A DNA stretch of 64,000 nt, from positions 21,460,479-21,524,478 of the forward strand of contig NC_135243.1 of assembly GCF_947623445.1 (NCBI RefSeq), written 5' to 3'. Below are positions 1 to 13,563 of the stretch, piece by piece. The notes beneath the pieces are model-generated. The model saw only the letters and a program-made list of their open reading frames with translations. It did not search any database and had not been told where the DNA came from. This DNA is from Clavelina lepadiformis. Lineage: Eukaryota; Chordata; Ascidiacea; Aplousobranchia; Clavelinidae. The translations under genes and the position numbers were made by a program. Position 1 is the stretch's first letter; every line of letters starts with the position of its first letter.

Positions 1-1091
1 TTGCAAAAACATGCTGTGCATAAGTTCAGAAATGTATATATGTAAAATGTTAAATGAAAAAAACGAATCAGAGAAGTTAAAAATAACAACATTCTCTTGG
101 TTGGTGTGCAAAGATACAAGGATACAAGCATTAAATAAAAACATACATTAGAAGTACGATGCTAGTAAGGTCTGTAACTGTTAGAAATATCGGTACTTAA
201 GCTATACAGTCCTCACAAATCTCAATCACTTGAATTCAAAGATCATTTATGTCCAAGTTTTCACAACATTAGAAGCAAGAGCAAACAACACTTTTCTTTT
301 TATGACTATTTTGTCAACTTTCTGGTGGTATGAGTTTTCAGCATTATCACACGTTTGGGGAATAACCTTAAGTCTTTTAAATCGTTAATTTTTGGTCGTA
401 ATTAATAATAGTATAACAATCAAACAAACAATCTGGTAGAAAAATTTATGTACGAAATATTATTTTATGATACACTGCTAAGATATTGAGGCATTAATTA
501 TAATTCTGGAGTCGTTTATCGAAATAAAATGAACAAGTTTTAAAACAAGAAACCTATCTCACTTAGGAACTTTCATGAAACCTGTCAGATAGTTTTAAAA
601 GACGTATTTATGACTAAACGCTGAAAAACTTGAGAAAACCAAAAAAATGGAAGAATTGGGCAACTATTACTTGAATTCAAACAACGGTATATAGCGCATA
701 GCCTATATACTGGTGTACTAAAACTACTTACAAATTCTTTCGACTGATCTGATTAAATTCACGTTGCAGAAATCTATAAAATAATGGAAAACAGGTTTAA
801 CCATTTTTAACAAGTATATAATTTAAAATCAGTGTGTTGTGTATGAAGTAAATAAATATCAAAAATGTCTCAATGAAATTTTTTGCAATACCTTAAGTGA
901 CTTATGTAGATCGCAAAGGCATATACAGTAAGCTGTCAATATATGGGGCTGTGTACTTAAATGCATGAAAGCTAAAACAATATTAAATGTAGAAGCTCAT
1001 ATTTATATACCAAGCATCGTAAGGAAAAATCATAACCATGCATTATTTCTCAGTTTCCAACGGTTCACAATATCAAGATTTTTTTTCCCAC
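1..1091. other. Non-coding, probably phospholipase C gamma intron
   Basis: No exon-like reading frame is visible on either strand. The last recognised PLC-gamma exon ends at 1092 with a GT donor on the minus strand, so this AT-rich stretch is most simply the intron that follows it, with the rest of the gene beyond the left edge. Confidence 0.5.
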
Positions 1092-3963
1092 CTTCGAACT
1101 TGCAAAGGGTACGGTGATTTGAGGGTGTCGATTACAAGGTAAGAAAGGCCGCGAATCCATACATCTCGCTCGTTTGGTTGCTTGGCTGTGAAAAACAAGT
1201 TGTTATAAGTTAAAAAACATTAAAGATTTAACTAAGGAGTTTGAATCATATGGCAGAACTATTTAATGTATATAAAAAAAGGTGTACAGTCTGCAATATG
1301 TATGCTTGCAAAATATGAAGTTAGTTGTAACAGTAAACTCATTTTTAGAAGAAGTTTAATATTCCAATTTTGAACATAAATGTAATATATTTTCAGCATA
1401 TGATAGATACTCTGCATAATAATATTGCTTGTATATATGGAAATATAACATTGCTGGTTATAAGCAAATTACTCTTTGGAATATACGTTCTTCTACACAT
1501 GAACATTTATACATACGTAACCGGTGTACATGACAATAATGGCGCATGTACCGAAGTGTACAAGTTCACTAACATACTGCAATGATTAAATTCCATGTAA
1601 TCATTAGTAATAAAGCAGTAAGTTTAACTAACACCTTGTTCAAACACAAGATAAAAGCAAACATTTGTCCGAAGCTGGTTAAGCAGCACAGCTATTGTAG
1701 AAAAATCACAACCAAATAAGGGAATTATAAAAGATCTACTTTTATGGCGGTTTTATCAAAGTGAAAGTGAACAACTAAACAAATATGTTAGTGTTTGATG
1801 AATGCGTGATAAACTGTAATAAATTTAAACAGCTGGTAATACAATATTAATCTTTTTACATCTTATGATTACTATAACCTACATATATTGAAAGTAGTGT
1901 CATATAAAGATTTCCAAAATTAAGTCCATATATATATATATATTAATAAATGTTATACTGATAATAATTAATTCAGGCGTATACAATTATACACTGTATT
2001 ACAACTACTACATAATGGTTACATAAATGGTTAAACTAAGATTCTGGCAAGGGCAAGCTGAAATTGCAAGTTGTATTACCGATAACTCAAAACAGGCAGA
2101 AGTATATACAGAGCCAGAGGCACGATGTATATAAAACCATGAAAAATTATATATATAGATCGGCGTCTACATGTAAGTGGACTGTTATGTTATATATACT
2201 TTTTTTATCTACTATGCACGTTACATTATTGGTTACCAATCTAGCAAATCTTGAGTATAAAAATATAGTTACAGCATGTAGCCTACAATGTTAAATTGGA
2301 ATACAAATACCTGCGACCGAAAGGATTTTCAAGTTGAATTCATTTCCATATAAAATAGTGAAACAAACCGTCGGATCCATTCTTCGAGCTTCATCCTGAT
2401 ATCTGTCAAAATCTTTTGACACCTTCCCGGGACGAATCTCTTTGATTTCGTGAATGTCCACTGCAAATAGAGTAGGTTTTACAGAGTTTGCATGCACATT
2501 GCGCACTAGTGAAAATGATAAATACATACAGTAGAACCTCACTAATTCAACCATCCAGCAAGACTGTTGTCAAATGGTCATGTTAGCGTTGTCACGGGGT
2601 GGTCACGTTAGCGAAACAGAACAGTGCCGTACATCGCAATAGAACTTGTTAATTGTAAACCACGTTGAAGTGTTATCATACCGGGGTGATTTTTGGTGAG
2701 ATTTTTACAAAATTTTAAAGCTTTTTTATCATTTGAAACTTGTTGACTCTCACATGCCGTGGTTGTGGCCAACCTAATCATATTCTCCACAAACTGCTAT
2801 GGAGTACACAAAGTGCAGTATTGGAGCATATTGCAGTTGTTGTCAAGACTTTTTAATAAATGCTTGTTATGCCCACTAGTAAGCCACACATTTATCTAAA
2901 GCCTGCAAACCATATTTGGACACTGGCAAAACTCTTTCGCCACTGCCTTGTTCATGATATGTATATAGCAGATTACTTTGGAGTTACAATGCTTAAAATG
3001 TTGAAAACTTCTATATTTGCTTTATCACAAATAACACCAATGTGTCATTAAGTCACAACCAGCATAAATATAATTTCCAATTCAACATCAGACAGTCACT
3101 TAGCTACAGATTAATTATTAAAGTCTTTCAAAGTTTATACACATCATGCGTTTCACCCTGGCGTTTCAGTGTGGCAGGAAAGCTTTGCATTGTAAAATTT
3201 TATAAAACTTATTTAAAATGTGATGTCTGTGGTTTATAGAAATAGCGTCAGTGTCACATATGGACAATGCATGATGATGAGATCGCTCACGTAGCCAGAT
3301 CAATAACAAAGGTACTTACATGAGCCTTCTATTTGAAACTGACGGCTCCATATTACTTGTCTCGTGTCCATTTTAACCTTTCGCACAAAAAATTTTATTC
3401 AAACAGGATGAAATCCATGAACAAAGAAAAAAAATAGAAAACAAAGTACAATGTAAGCTATACAGTAAAGTGCATAAATAAATGGTTTATATATACAAAT
3501 AATATTTACATATGTATATACAGTGGTTCATTGCTATAAAACTAAAAAGATTAAATAACTTCTAGTTATCTGAAGATTCAAGATACAATCAATTGGTTAA
3601 ACAATTAATCGCCAGGACCAGTGAAGTTGCTTTGTATGTATAATTTGAATATTCATATTCAGCAAAGTAGAGCTAACAAGCCTTCACTGTAATATAGTGT
3701 ACAATAGAACAAGAATTATACATACTGTATGGCATACATAATTCATGTTGTTATATAGGCTTGGATAAAATTCTAAAAAAGCTCTACACTTATTCACTTA
3801 CCAGGAAAGTCCGCTGTTCTGGACGACGCTTCATGGAAAACTTACACATCATGTTTCCCATTTCAAGCTTATGCAAGACAGCACGTAGCTCGGATTCATT
3901 TTCAAATTGAGGTTCCTCAATTCCCCGAACCTTAGTGGGGCCATTTGGGTATCGAACTGGCAT
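1092..3963 (-). CDS. PLCG: Phospholipase C gamma, N-terminal part (5' exons; partial)
   Basis: Receptor-linked phosphoinositide phospholipase C, which cleaves PIP2 to IP3 and diacylglycerol at the plasma membrane. Four minus-strand exons are visible: 3802-3963, 3320-3377, 2311-2460 and 1092-1185, all with GT/AG borders and matching phases (154 codons plus two bases). They encode the N-terminal PH domain. Family hallmarks are a TRQVIWSR segment from exon 2, [18 protein letters not shown] and [16 protein letters not shown] in exon 3, and [15 protein letters not shown] in exon 4. The order and spacing match vertebrate PLCG1/PLCG2, and the IRPGK..xDFDRYQ block is specific to the gamma class. The start is the only in-frame ATG of the first exon (3961-3963). 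The frame is open further upstream, so an earlier exon is possible. EF hands, catalytic X/Y boxes, SH2 and SH3 domains must lie left of the window. Confidence 0.9.
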
Positions 3964-6900
3964 CTTTAACTTTTGATAAATGGCAAAGGTAGAAAAGTGT
4001 CTTAAAGTTACATCCAAATCCACAGAAAAACCAGAAAATTGACAAAAAAAACAGAAAATGGGTATGGCGCCCAAATTTGTCGAAGTTAGTTAAAACATTT
4101 TTTTAGTATGTTTGCACTACCTTATCCTACCTATGGTACAATAATGGGTTTAGTTCAACACACGGTTTTAACGACCTGGTTACCATGCACATACACAGCA
4201 CGCCAAATGTGTGTGTATAAACCACTATGCATAGGCCTAAATATACATTAAAACATATAGGCCTATGTATACATACATGTATATACTTATATACATGTCA
4301 CCGTATCACAGCCAACCCAATATGCAAACAACAGAACGTTGGACAAATTAGCTGCTACATGTCAAGGAATTGTGGCAAACAGAGTTAAACAAATGTCTAC
4401 AAAACATTTTAACAAAATGTAAGCTCAAAACTGAAAATTGTTTGGTAATGCGGTATTTATATATGTATATATATAATTAATAGGTTCTTAAGTTAACAAT
4501 GAAGTCATGGATCTAGTATACAAGTGCACAACCACAGGACGCCATTGTATACTACATTCTAGCTGCTCAAAGCGTGACGTCTTCTGGTTGTAACAGACCC
4601 GGTTAAGCTATGGTTTCATTTGTCCATAATTTCTTCAGAAGCAACTCATTCTTTAATTCAGCCAATAGTAACGAAATTGAACAGTTTCCGTGACTTTTTT
4701 GCTAACCCACGCTGCTTATTATAAACAACGCAATCTAAGCTACCAACCTGCCTATAGCCTAATCACGATTGACGTTTGCCCAAGGAAAGAAACATAGCTT
4801 AAGCAAATTATTATGTGGGCGCCATAGGTGAAATTGTCATGCTAGGTACAGTAAGACGTCATGATTCCGATCAGCCTTTTAAAATGTTGACGACTTTGAC
4901 GTTGTTAAAATGAAGCATAAGCTTCGGATTAGCGGTTCATTTTTTATTTCACTACATTCTCATTTCTAATTTTCAATTTAGTTCTCTTATTGTTAATAAA
5001 AAAACAAAAGATCTGTGCGCTGATAAAACAACCCCACCCCACCCCAGTGGTAGACCTATCAGCGTAAGTCAACCAGTTGCACTATACATTATCACATTTT
5101 GTAATACGGTTATTTCGATTTAGATAATATTTAACTCTCGACAAAGCAACTTATTTGAAAACAAAATAATTTTTCTTATTCTTTTGGCAGTGACATTTGT
5201 TGCTTGTTACAAACAAATTGACGCCCGTTTATCTGTATTTCTCGGACTGCGTCATGCAGTTTCATTAAAGGACCCAGAAACCCTGGACATAATAAAACTC
5301 GAATTTGTAATGTCAAGCATTTTTAAAGAATGTCTCTAGTATAGGCTTCCTTGCGGTCCACAAAAAAATTATAGCGTATGACCGTATGTCATACCCCAGG
5401 TTGGATAAAACATATCTTACGCTGAACTTCATGCCCGTGAAGTGCCAAATACTGACCCACCTCTCTGACGTAATAAACCCATTCTCTGATAAAGGATTTG
5501 ACTGAGTAGAAAACGTGCCCCTATTTGGTGGCTGTATGGTATGAAACTGTAACTTCTGTGAATGCATGTATACTGGCAAACAAAATACTATATACAGGTC
5601 ACAGGTGTTGGCCTATTTCTGTGGATAAGTTCTGTAGGCTACTTGTGTACAGGGCTTATTGCGTATTGAACGAATGAATTTACTACTTCTAGAGGGCAAA
5701 CAACTCTTCCGCTAACTCGGAGCTAAAAGTGTTTATCTCAGGGCGTGAAAATCGCTCGTTATGTACAAATTGATCGACTGTCACATAAGTATGCTATGAT
5801 CCTACACTGGAGAAAACATACTGGCGAAAACGGTAGTAACTAAAGCTTATTGTTTAAAACACGAATAAAGAAAATATGCAAATTATATGTACATTTAAAC
5901 ATGGACGCAAAAAATAAGTTCAACACCAAAAAGCGAACATAGATACTAAATAGAAACAGTAAGTTTGAGCTGCCCAAACAATGATTTTACAGGTGAAACT
6001 ACAGGCTTGTGTGCGTTTCTGCAAGCTTGAAACGTGTTTGCGTGTCCCAAAAGAGAGTATAGAGCATGTTTGTAGATCAATTTGATAATACAGTAATTTA
6101 ACAATTTACTAAATTATGAAAACAAACTGGTGCATTTAAACTAAATTGAAGCTGTGTATGACATACAGGTAAATCTTAAATTGAGTCGGATTGCCTTATA
6201 TGTTTTCCCAATGGTAGGGGGCAAACGTTTTGTCTGTAGATGATCTACTGCGTAAGTTACGATGCGAGCAAAAAAATGAAAGTGCAAGTGACGTGAAACC
6301 AGAAGATAAAATGAATCAGTTACAGCAATACACACACAAACACACTCAGGAATTATTAGTTTGAAAGTTTAGGCTACAATTGTGACTTCAATAAAGCGAA
6401 ATGTACATAAATTGCTTTGGGGCTAAGACATTGTGCGAGTTGGTTTCTCAAAGATCTTGCAAAAAATCTTACAAAACTTTTCCAACTATTTCAGTTAAAA
6501 CAAACGAACATGGATACACACTTAAACCATTAAACGTTGAACCTGAGATACGACGTATGAAGAGCCATACAACTTTCATATCAGCTAAAACAATTATTTT
6601 TTAGAGGCTGCCAACTATTTGAGAGAAGTAAAGGCCACGTGATACAAATTGTACGAACACAAAAGTTGCCAAGTTTCACTTCAGGTCATTTTGAAATTTT
6701 TTTACAAATTCCTTTGAGAAATAGCACATTTTGAAATATTGCCTTTCACCAAAATTTGCAAATCAAGATAATTTCATGAACTCAGGCCCCACGTCATACA
6801 GTGTATAATAAAACGTGTATAATAAAACGCTGTAAATAGCACGCCAAGCCTAAAGAGCAAAATTAAGTCAAGATAACACAGGTAAGGTGATAAGAGGAAA

Positions 6901-7187
6901 GATTGTCGTACCACATTCCACAAAGTGCATACACGAAATGAAGAACTGATATTACTGTATTATCAGAATTGGTCGAAGAAAGAAATTTCACCGTTTTGTA
7001 GAACTTTGTTTTACGTTGGCAGTCGTAAAAAGTTAACATTACCCACACGCTCATATGCATCGGCGCACAGACACACACTCAGTCACTACCTTCACCACTC
7101 GACAGTCATGCATCACTGAGCAGCACCACAACTCGAATAGCAATGCTGCTTAATTGCTATGGCGACGAAAGCCAGCCCCAAAAATAT
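3964..7187. other. Intergenic, no gene seen
   Basis: The stretch lies between the divergent 5' end of PLC-gamma and the 3' end of the NudE gene. Short reading frames occur on both strands, but none has splice-supported continuation or family resemblance. A small C-rich run occurs near 5031. The PLC-gamma promoter should lie in the first part. Confidence 0.5.
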
Positions 7188-10100
7188 TCACACTCTAATT
7201 TTCATGGTTTGGGTTCTTCCATTCGCTTGTTCCAATTTGCTTGGGGTTGAACTGGAAATGAAGAAAAATGTCAAACTGATCAAATTTGATTCAGTGTAAG
7301 AGTAGATAAGAACTAAGCCAAGATTAATCTTTCAGCGTGAGTTTGAAGTTTGAGAGTGCCATTTCATAAAATAACAGAATAACGCATTCATTTCTTATAC
7401 CATTCCGTACAATGTACATATGAATTGCACTGCAGAAAATCACATCATAACTAAGACCGGCAAAATCAATTTGGCTTTACCTTTCTGTTGCCTTTGGTGG
7501 GCCTGTACTTCTCTTTCCATGCCAGCCTGGTTGCTCATGAACGAAGTTTCGACATGATGCTAACTTTGACTCTAATGCCTTGAACAGAGATGAATGAAAA
7601 CACATTTTAGACTTGCGTGAAAGAAAATGAATATACAGATAAGTGTGTGAAAAAATGTTTATTAAAGTTAGAGTGACAATAATTCGATGACTGACCCCAA
7701 CTTTTCTCAGCAAATCGCCAACAATATTGAGGGCAGATATCCGTGCAGAAGGGGTAAGCTGTGTTTTGTCCACACCATTCGGAACGTTCCCTGCATGAAT
7801 TATTAATTATTTCAACACATCATTTACACCTGTGTTTAATCTCACGTTAAATTTGCAGCAATGAGAATAAAAATTGTTGTAAATAGCGGATTTGTAAAAA
7901 TTGTGTGGTCATGAATTGAAGTCACCTTTCATTTTTGGAGTTTCCGGAAGTTGCAGTTTAGTTGGGGTACAAATGGGATGGATACCATTTGCAAACGTCT
8001 TTTTACCATTCGGTGTGGAGGGAGTTTTAGGCGGGGGCTGAAAGATTCAAATAAGTAAAGTCAGAAGAAGAACAAGACTAAGCAACCAACCATGCTTATA
8101 TGCAATATACACAATACAGTAAATCTTGGTTACTACGGTGACTGGGGTACTGCACCCATCGGGTTATGGGCAAGGTTTGTTTTGTGGTAACCCTTTGCAA
8201 CAAGGTGAGAAGGAAATTTGTCTCATAACACTGAGTTGATAATTAAATTTATTGCTAGTACAGTATTCCAAAAGTAAGTTAATTTGAATTGTATGGGCAC
8301 AATTACACGTGAGTGCAATCCAAATGAAACCTTTAATTTATTGGTAAATATTGCGAAATATATTGCGTAAATATTACTTACTTTTATTGTTACAAAAAAT
8401 ACGTGAAAAGGAATATATTAAGTACGGTGTGTGCAATATATTAATGTCGTTAGCAATATTTGTTATTTCTGCAGTAACCACGTCCTTTAAACCATTATAA
8501 GTACTTTTAGTCAAAAACTCCAAGCTTAAATACATCAGCAAACAACATAAGTTGCAATGTAACTCTTTTCAAGTGTTGTTAAATAAATTTGCTAAACAAC
8601 ATTGCGAGTACACAAAGAAATGCTCACTGCACATTAACACCAGTGTTATATAGACTCGGTACACATTTTTAATGACTCAGTCGAATCAAAGGTCCTAATT
8701 CACTCGTCTTGACTAGAGTTAGAAAAAAATGACGTGGTAACAACCCTGATGAATACATACCATTATAACCTCGTCTGTATTTTTAGCATTCATTGCTTCC
8801 ACAGAATGACCTTCACCGTCCTGTGACTTGGTTCGTTCGACGGGTTTGTGCTGTCTGACAGACAATTCATGGTGAAGATCTGAAAACAATCAAAAGCGAT
8901 TATTATTTACACTAAGTTAGCACAAAATTATCACAACTTGTTGAGTTCCGATCCAATGCTAACTAAGTGGTAACTCGGGTGGAGGCCCATATATTTTAAA
9001 CAAATAACTTTGGAGGTTTGATGGTGAAAAATAAATATTGATTTGAGTTAGGAATGTTCAACATAGGGTTTGTTTGACAGCCACTTTGTCACTTGCGTGG
9101 AAAAACAATAACCTTACATTTGAAAGTATGAACAAATATCCGTTGAGTATAATATGTTAAATAAATTGAAGGAATTCTACCCATAACAGCTCCAAACATA
9201 GTCTGGTGTAAGTAAATACTGATAAGGCCAGTACTGATACTCTATAAACCATTCTTTGCCATCTAATACCTAATATATCAACCTATATAGGGCTCTTTGA
9301 AATGAAATATCACGAAAGGTCAGACATACTACCAGAGATATATCATAATAGTTATTTCAGACCATTAGAAAGTATACCATGGTTCCTTTGCCAGAACTGT
9401 GTTTGTCGTTTACATCAAGAATTCTTTCATTTAAAATAAAACTCATAATGTGTCTGTTTTGAAGTCAGTCATGTATATTGTGTCCGTTACAGCAAAACAT
9501 CTGAATAAATTAACAAAAACAAAATTTTACCTCTAGCTTCATCACGCAACCTTTGGACTGTAATTGCTAATGAGTCTTTTTCATCCAATTCACTTTCAAG
9601 GAAGGCGTTCCGTTCCAAGGCTTGATTTAGCCTTTGTTCAAAGTCATCGAGTGACACAATTATGACTCTGCAATTTCAAAACAAAAAAATGATTGATATA
9701 AGATTGAAAATGTATTCCATTCATAACGATCTTAATGGATAAATGCACTTCATGCATACTTTATAATCAGTACGGTAAAAAAAGAAGAAATATAGGACAA
9801 TAAATTAGATATTAAACTATCCTAGGTTACTATGTTACTAGATGCTCTTAAGCTCCAAAGCTTGATAGTAAAATGTCTACAAATAACAAACAGGTCAAAC
9901 TCAAACATACAATTAATGTGTTAAGCCTGTATAATTTTCAGACTCTGAGTTCTCAATCAAGTCGTGGTTTTATAAACTAAAAGGTGAATATATATATACC
10001 TATGCAAGTTGTGCTGGTAAACATAGTTAGCGTCACATGAGTAGAGGCAAAAATATAGTTGGGTCTGGAAAATCACCTACAATTACTTTATACACGAACC

Positions 10101-11450
10101 TGTTTGTTCTTTCAAGGTCGTCGTTTCTTTGTTCTAATTCTCTGACATCTTTCACTAGTTCAGAATTGGCAACCGTGAGTTTGTCTACTTCCTTTTGTAG
10201 ATGAGTGACTTGTTTGAAATGTTCTGCCTGTAGTTTCTCGTACCGTTCCTTAATATATTAAGTCCATGGATAAAAAATTTAGCATAGCAAACAACCATTA
10301 TAAAATCATGCTTTGATAAACCTGCACAACACAATAGATAGCTTTATGTATGTGTAAAAATATCATACTAGTAAATTGTAGGGACTTTACTTTACTTAAC
10401 ATAAATGTGATTAATACAGTTCAATGTGTTATGTATGTATCTGTACACGGTACAACATAACTGTATAAGCTTTCCATTAATTCTTTCCTTCAAGTCATTT
10501 TTTAACGAAAACTGTATAGAAACAAAAAATTGTGCTGCTACAGTAGTTAATATATCACAGTTTAGCAATATTCATATCCACAACTACAGTGGGAAAGTGC
10601 TACAGAAACAGATACAATAGGTTGGCCAAATGTATAAGCAAATAAAGTTTAAACCAAAAAATCTGCATGCTTCATACAATGCAAGATTCATACCTTTAAC
10701 GTTTCACATTCAAAAGTTAGGGAGGTATTTTGTTGTTTCAATTCCTTTACTTGCTTCTCATTTTGCTCAAGTTGCATTTCAAGCTCACGTTCAAATTCCT
10801 CGCTGCATTCACGAAACTCCTGTAGCTCCTGCTGCACTTCTTCGGTTCTGACGCAAAACAAACAAACTCTTAAACATGAAAATTTTTTTCGTTTTAACTT
10901 TTTACTTTGTAAAATTAGCCAATATTTATTTTTGGCTATGATGTGTAGTCTACTTGTAATTTATATATATATTTGTATTAAACTTTTGTTTCTAATTTTT
11001 CTGGTTTCGTCATGAGCAAGTCAATATCATTACTATTTTCAGGCACCTTTGAAGCCTTCTAAGGTTTTTTATTTTTATAAAGTTTTAACGTGCGTTTTTA
11101 ACTACTATCACCGTTTTCTTATTCCCATCAAGCCAATGAAAAAAAATATTATTCGGCCTATGCAATTGATTGAATATCAAGTTTAAAAGCTTAGGGTTTA
11201 TTGCAGAAAATGTTAGTGATAAATTTAGAAATAAACTTAGGTTCTGCATCTTAATGACTTACAATTACATGGATAACATTAAGTTTTTAATCTTAATTTA
11301 ATCAGAAGATTTATACATATAAAATATCTTAGATATAGTTTTATGTATTTTAACTCACATTTCTCTATATCGTGTAGCTTCACTTTTCCAGAAAGTGATT
11401 TCATCTGCTTGGCTTGCAAAAGAGGTAGGAGGTTGTGCACATGTTGCCAT
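7188..11450 (-). CDS. NDEL1: Nuclear distribution protein NudE (NDE1/NDEL1 family), complete
   Basis: Dynein regulator that binds LIS1 and dynein and acts at centrosomes, kinetochores and nuclear envelope. Nine minus-strand exons: 11359-11450, 10694-10847, 10100-10248, 9531-9667, 8761-8879, 7926-8037, 7696-7790, 7481-7578 and 7188-7251. All borders are GT/AG and phases close, giving 339 residues plus stop (human NDEL1 is 345). Exons 1-4 encode the long coiled coil, with [13 protein letters not shown], then [20 protein letters not shown]. These align closely with the LIS1-binding coiled coil of the family. The C-terminal signature [20 protein letters not shown] falls at residues 267-286, followed by [12 protein letters not shown]. 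The final exon is the least certain: it needs only one acceptor and ends after 20 residues that do not resemble vertebrate tails. A Pro/Lys-rich linker (exon 6) separates the two blocks. The start ATG at 11448-11450 is the only one that fits. Confidence 0.93.
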
Positions 11451-11632
11451 GTTTAAAGATAGCTCAGTTAGTAATAAGTTAAAAGAAAAAAGTTTAAAAT
11501 GAATCTAAAACAACCTAAAGCAATAATCAAAACATCACCTGAAAATGAACAGAATTCTTACTCTGTGGATTATCTGCTATAAAACCTGACAAAATGTAAC
11601 AACTATATGCACATATAAGTATATATATATAT

Positions 11633-13066
11633 ATGTATATTAGGGTTATGACTAGGAAATTTTTTTTTTGCCTGTAGCAGGAATCAATGAACATTTTGGT
11701 ATAAATTTAGAAAATTATAATTATTTCGTTCAAATCGTAAAAAATATCCCGCACAAACTGACTTTAATTTTTGACATTGGTCCAAATGTAAAAAAAAATT
11801 ACAATTCAAAACTTAATTTTTGCTACAAATTTAATGTTCAAATATTTGTCCTTTTTGCACTTCTGGTAAAGTTCTTCCATCAATTTGACTCCCCTTTCTG
11901 CAATTATGTTAGTGCGTGGCCGTGGGTCATCTACACCGGACTTATCCAAATTCCAATTGGTTTTAAGGCACTTTAAGGCTGCAGGACATTCGAGCTCAAA
12001 GATAGCATCAAATAATCTTTGGTATATTCCATCTTTAAACCTTTTGTTAGAAAACGAGGCTTCCTGCAACACATTTGCAATGAATGAGCATGATATCTCC
12101 AGAGTTAATCTCCATCTAGGGATGAGGAAGTAGGCAATCATAGCATAAATGGCTCTTGAATTCCATCTAGCATTGTGTAGAGATGGAAATTTATGCCATT
12201 TGATTAGTGGAAATCTACCATTTTCTTTGAAGAAGCGGAATGCTCTGCACAACTCAAAGAGAAACTTAAAATCATCCCTCCATCCTGGGTTTTCAACCAT
12301 TTCCATCTCAATTTCTGGCTTGTAGGATTGCTGCAAGTTTTCGTAGTGTTTCACCACATCATCTACAAATTTGTAGTTGAGAGTTGGTTTTGTTGAAGAC
12401 GTTGGATTGAAGAACTATAATACATGCTTTAAGACTCTATCAAGAATATGATGTTGGCAACCAATATACTGTGGTTTATCAAAATCCTTGCTGGTCCTTG
12501 CATTTTGCAGTTTCACAACAACGCCATTCAGCCGTCCAGTATTAACAGATGTTGTGTCACATATGATCATTTTCAAATTTTTCCATGCATCATATTCATC
12601 TAGTAGGTTTTCTAGGCTGCTGAAAATATCTCGAGCTGTTCCACTTTCGAATTTTAGAACACCCAGTTTGATTTATCTTGATGGACTTTTCTAGCATACT
12701 ACCTGATATTCATGTTTGCCAATCTTTTTTACATCAGAGTGTAAACAGAAATTATTCTCCTCTTTCATAATTTATTTTAATTTTAGCTTTGCATTGTTGT
12801 CATCTCTTATAACTGCTCACACAATTTACCAAAAAAAAAAATTTCAAAACCTTCGCAATTAAAATTATGTCAGGCAAATTCAAATTAGTCGATATATATA
12901 TATATATATTACATTGAAAACTGGAAAAATTTGGTGCGGGAGATTTTTGTTTAAACAGTCTTAACTTTTGTGAGTTTTCAAATCGGGACATAAAAGTTCA
13001 TCATTTGTAACTACAGGACACACAAAATTTAAAATTTTTTTTTTAAGTCATAACCCTAATGTATAT
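11633..13066. mobile_element. hAT-type DNA transposon, decayed, with TIRs and 8-bp target duplication
   Basis: The element spans 11641-13058. Both ends carry the inverted repeat TAGGGTTATGACT (left direct, right reverse complement), followed by T- or A-rich runs. The flanks are identical 8-bp copies of atgtatat at 11633-11640 and 13059-13066, which is the length made by hAT transposases. A transposase remnant lies inside on the minus strand. The insertion ends 190 bp upstream of the NudE start codon, so it sits in that gene's promoter or 5' UTR region. Confidence 0.85.
11806..12672 (-). pseudogene. hAT-like transposase remnant
   Basis: One minus-strand frame runs from about 12672 to 11806 with a single in-frame TAG near 12420. 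Recognisable hAT-type blocks are CDTTSVNTGRLNG (catalytic aspartate region), GCQHHILDRVL (C-x-x-H block) and ARWNSRAIYA (the RW motif that precedes the last catalytic residue). The frame ends in a Lys-rich tail about 165 bp from the left terminal repeat. The N-terminal BED-type zinc-finger part is not recognisable. A short frame at 12800-12991 starting MSRFENSQK may be a remnant of the N-terminus. The stop, and a body of only about 1.4 kb, suggest that the copy is not active. Comparable uncharacterised proteins are common in Hydra and arthropods; that comparison is from memory. Confidence 0.75.
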
Positions 13067-13351
13067 ACATAAGTATGTATACAATTGTACACTTGTATAT
13101 ACATATAATATGGAAGCATATTTGAGTATGAAAGCTAATTGAAGCCAGAAGTTAGTTATTTATTAGGAATATGCTGATAGGAAAACTGTTCGAGTTCGTG
13201 CGAATCTAAAAGTCATTAACTTAGACAAAATGAATCTAGAATCTACTCATATCCGCACCAAGCCATAAAATTTCATCAACAACATGTTGCCCAAATTTGT
13301 TTACAAGATGACTTTAAAATCAAACAACTATTAACACTGTTTTGAAAAAAC

Positions 13352-13563
13352 TTTATTAAATAAGACTTAAAATCGTAGGTCATCTGGTTAGTGATGTTTC
13401 GCTATGTTGTGTTTCTCTATATACCAGACTGCAGGGTGTTGCAAGGATTTTTCCCAGAGATTTTTGGCCAAAACAGTATTGTCCACCAAAAAAAGAGCAA
13501 TCTCTAAAAAAATGAAGACACTTCCTTTTTCTCCATTTTCAATTGTGACAGACTGCACCTTGC
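13352..13563 (-). CDS. Unassigned terminal exon with poly(A) signal
   Basis: A minus-strand frame opens behind a possible acceptor (AG at 13564-13565) and runs to a stop at 13388-13390. An AATAAA signal follows at 13352-13357, about 30 bp downstream, which supports a real 3' end. The peptide includes GKVQSVTIENGEKGSVF and LWEKSLQHPAVWYIEKHN. The product is not recognised. Upstream exons are uncertain: a further piece may lie at 13600-13640. A diverged copy of the same sequence lies at about 13910-14060 (see findings), so this may be a duplicated small gene or part of a repeat family. The plus strand is also open here (13404-13703), but has no poly(A) signal. Confidence 0.3.

Noticed and set aside
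11668-12133. Plus-strand frames inside the hAT element
   Set aside because: They are the complementary strand of the transposase remnant, which has recognisable hAT motifs on the minus strand.
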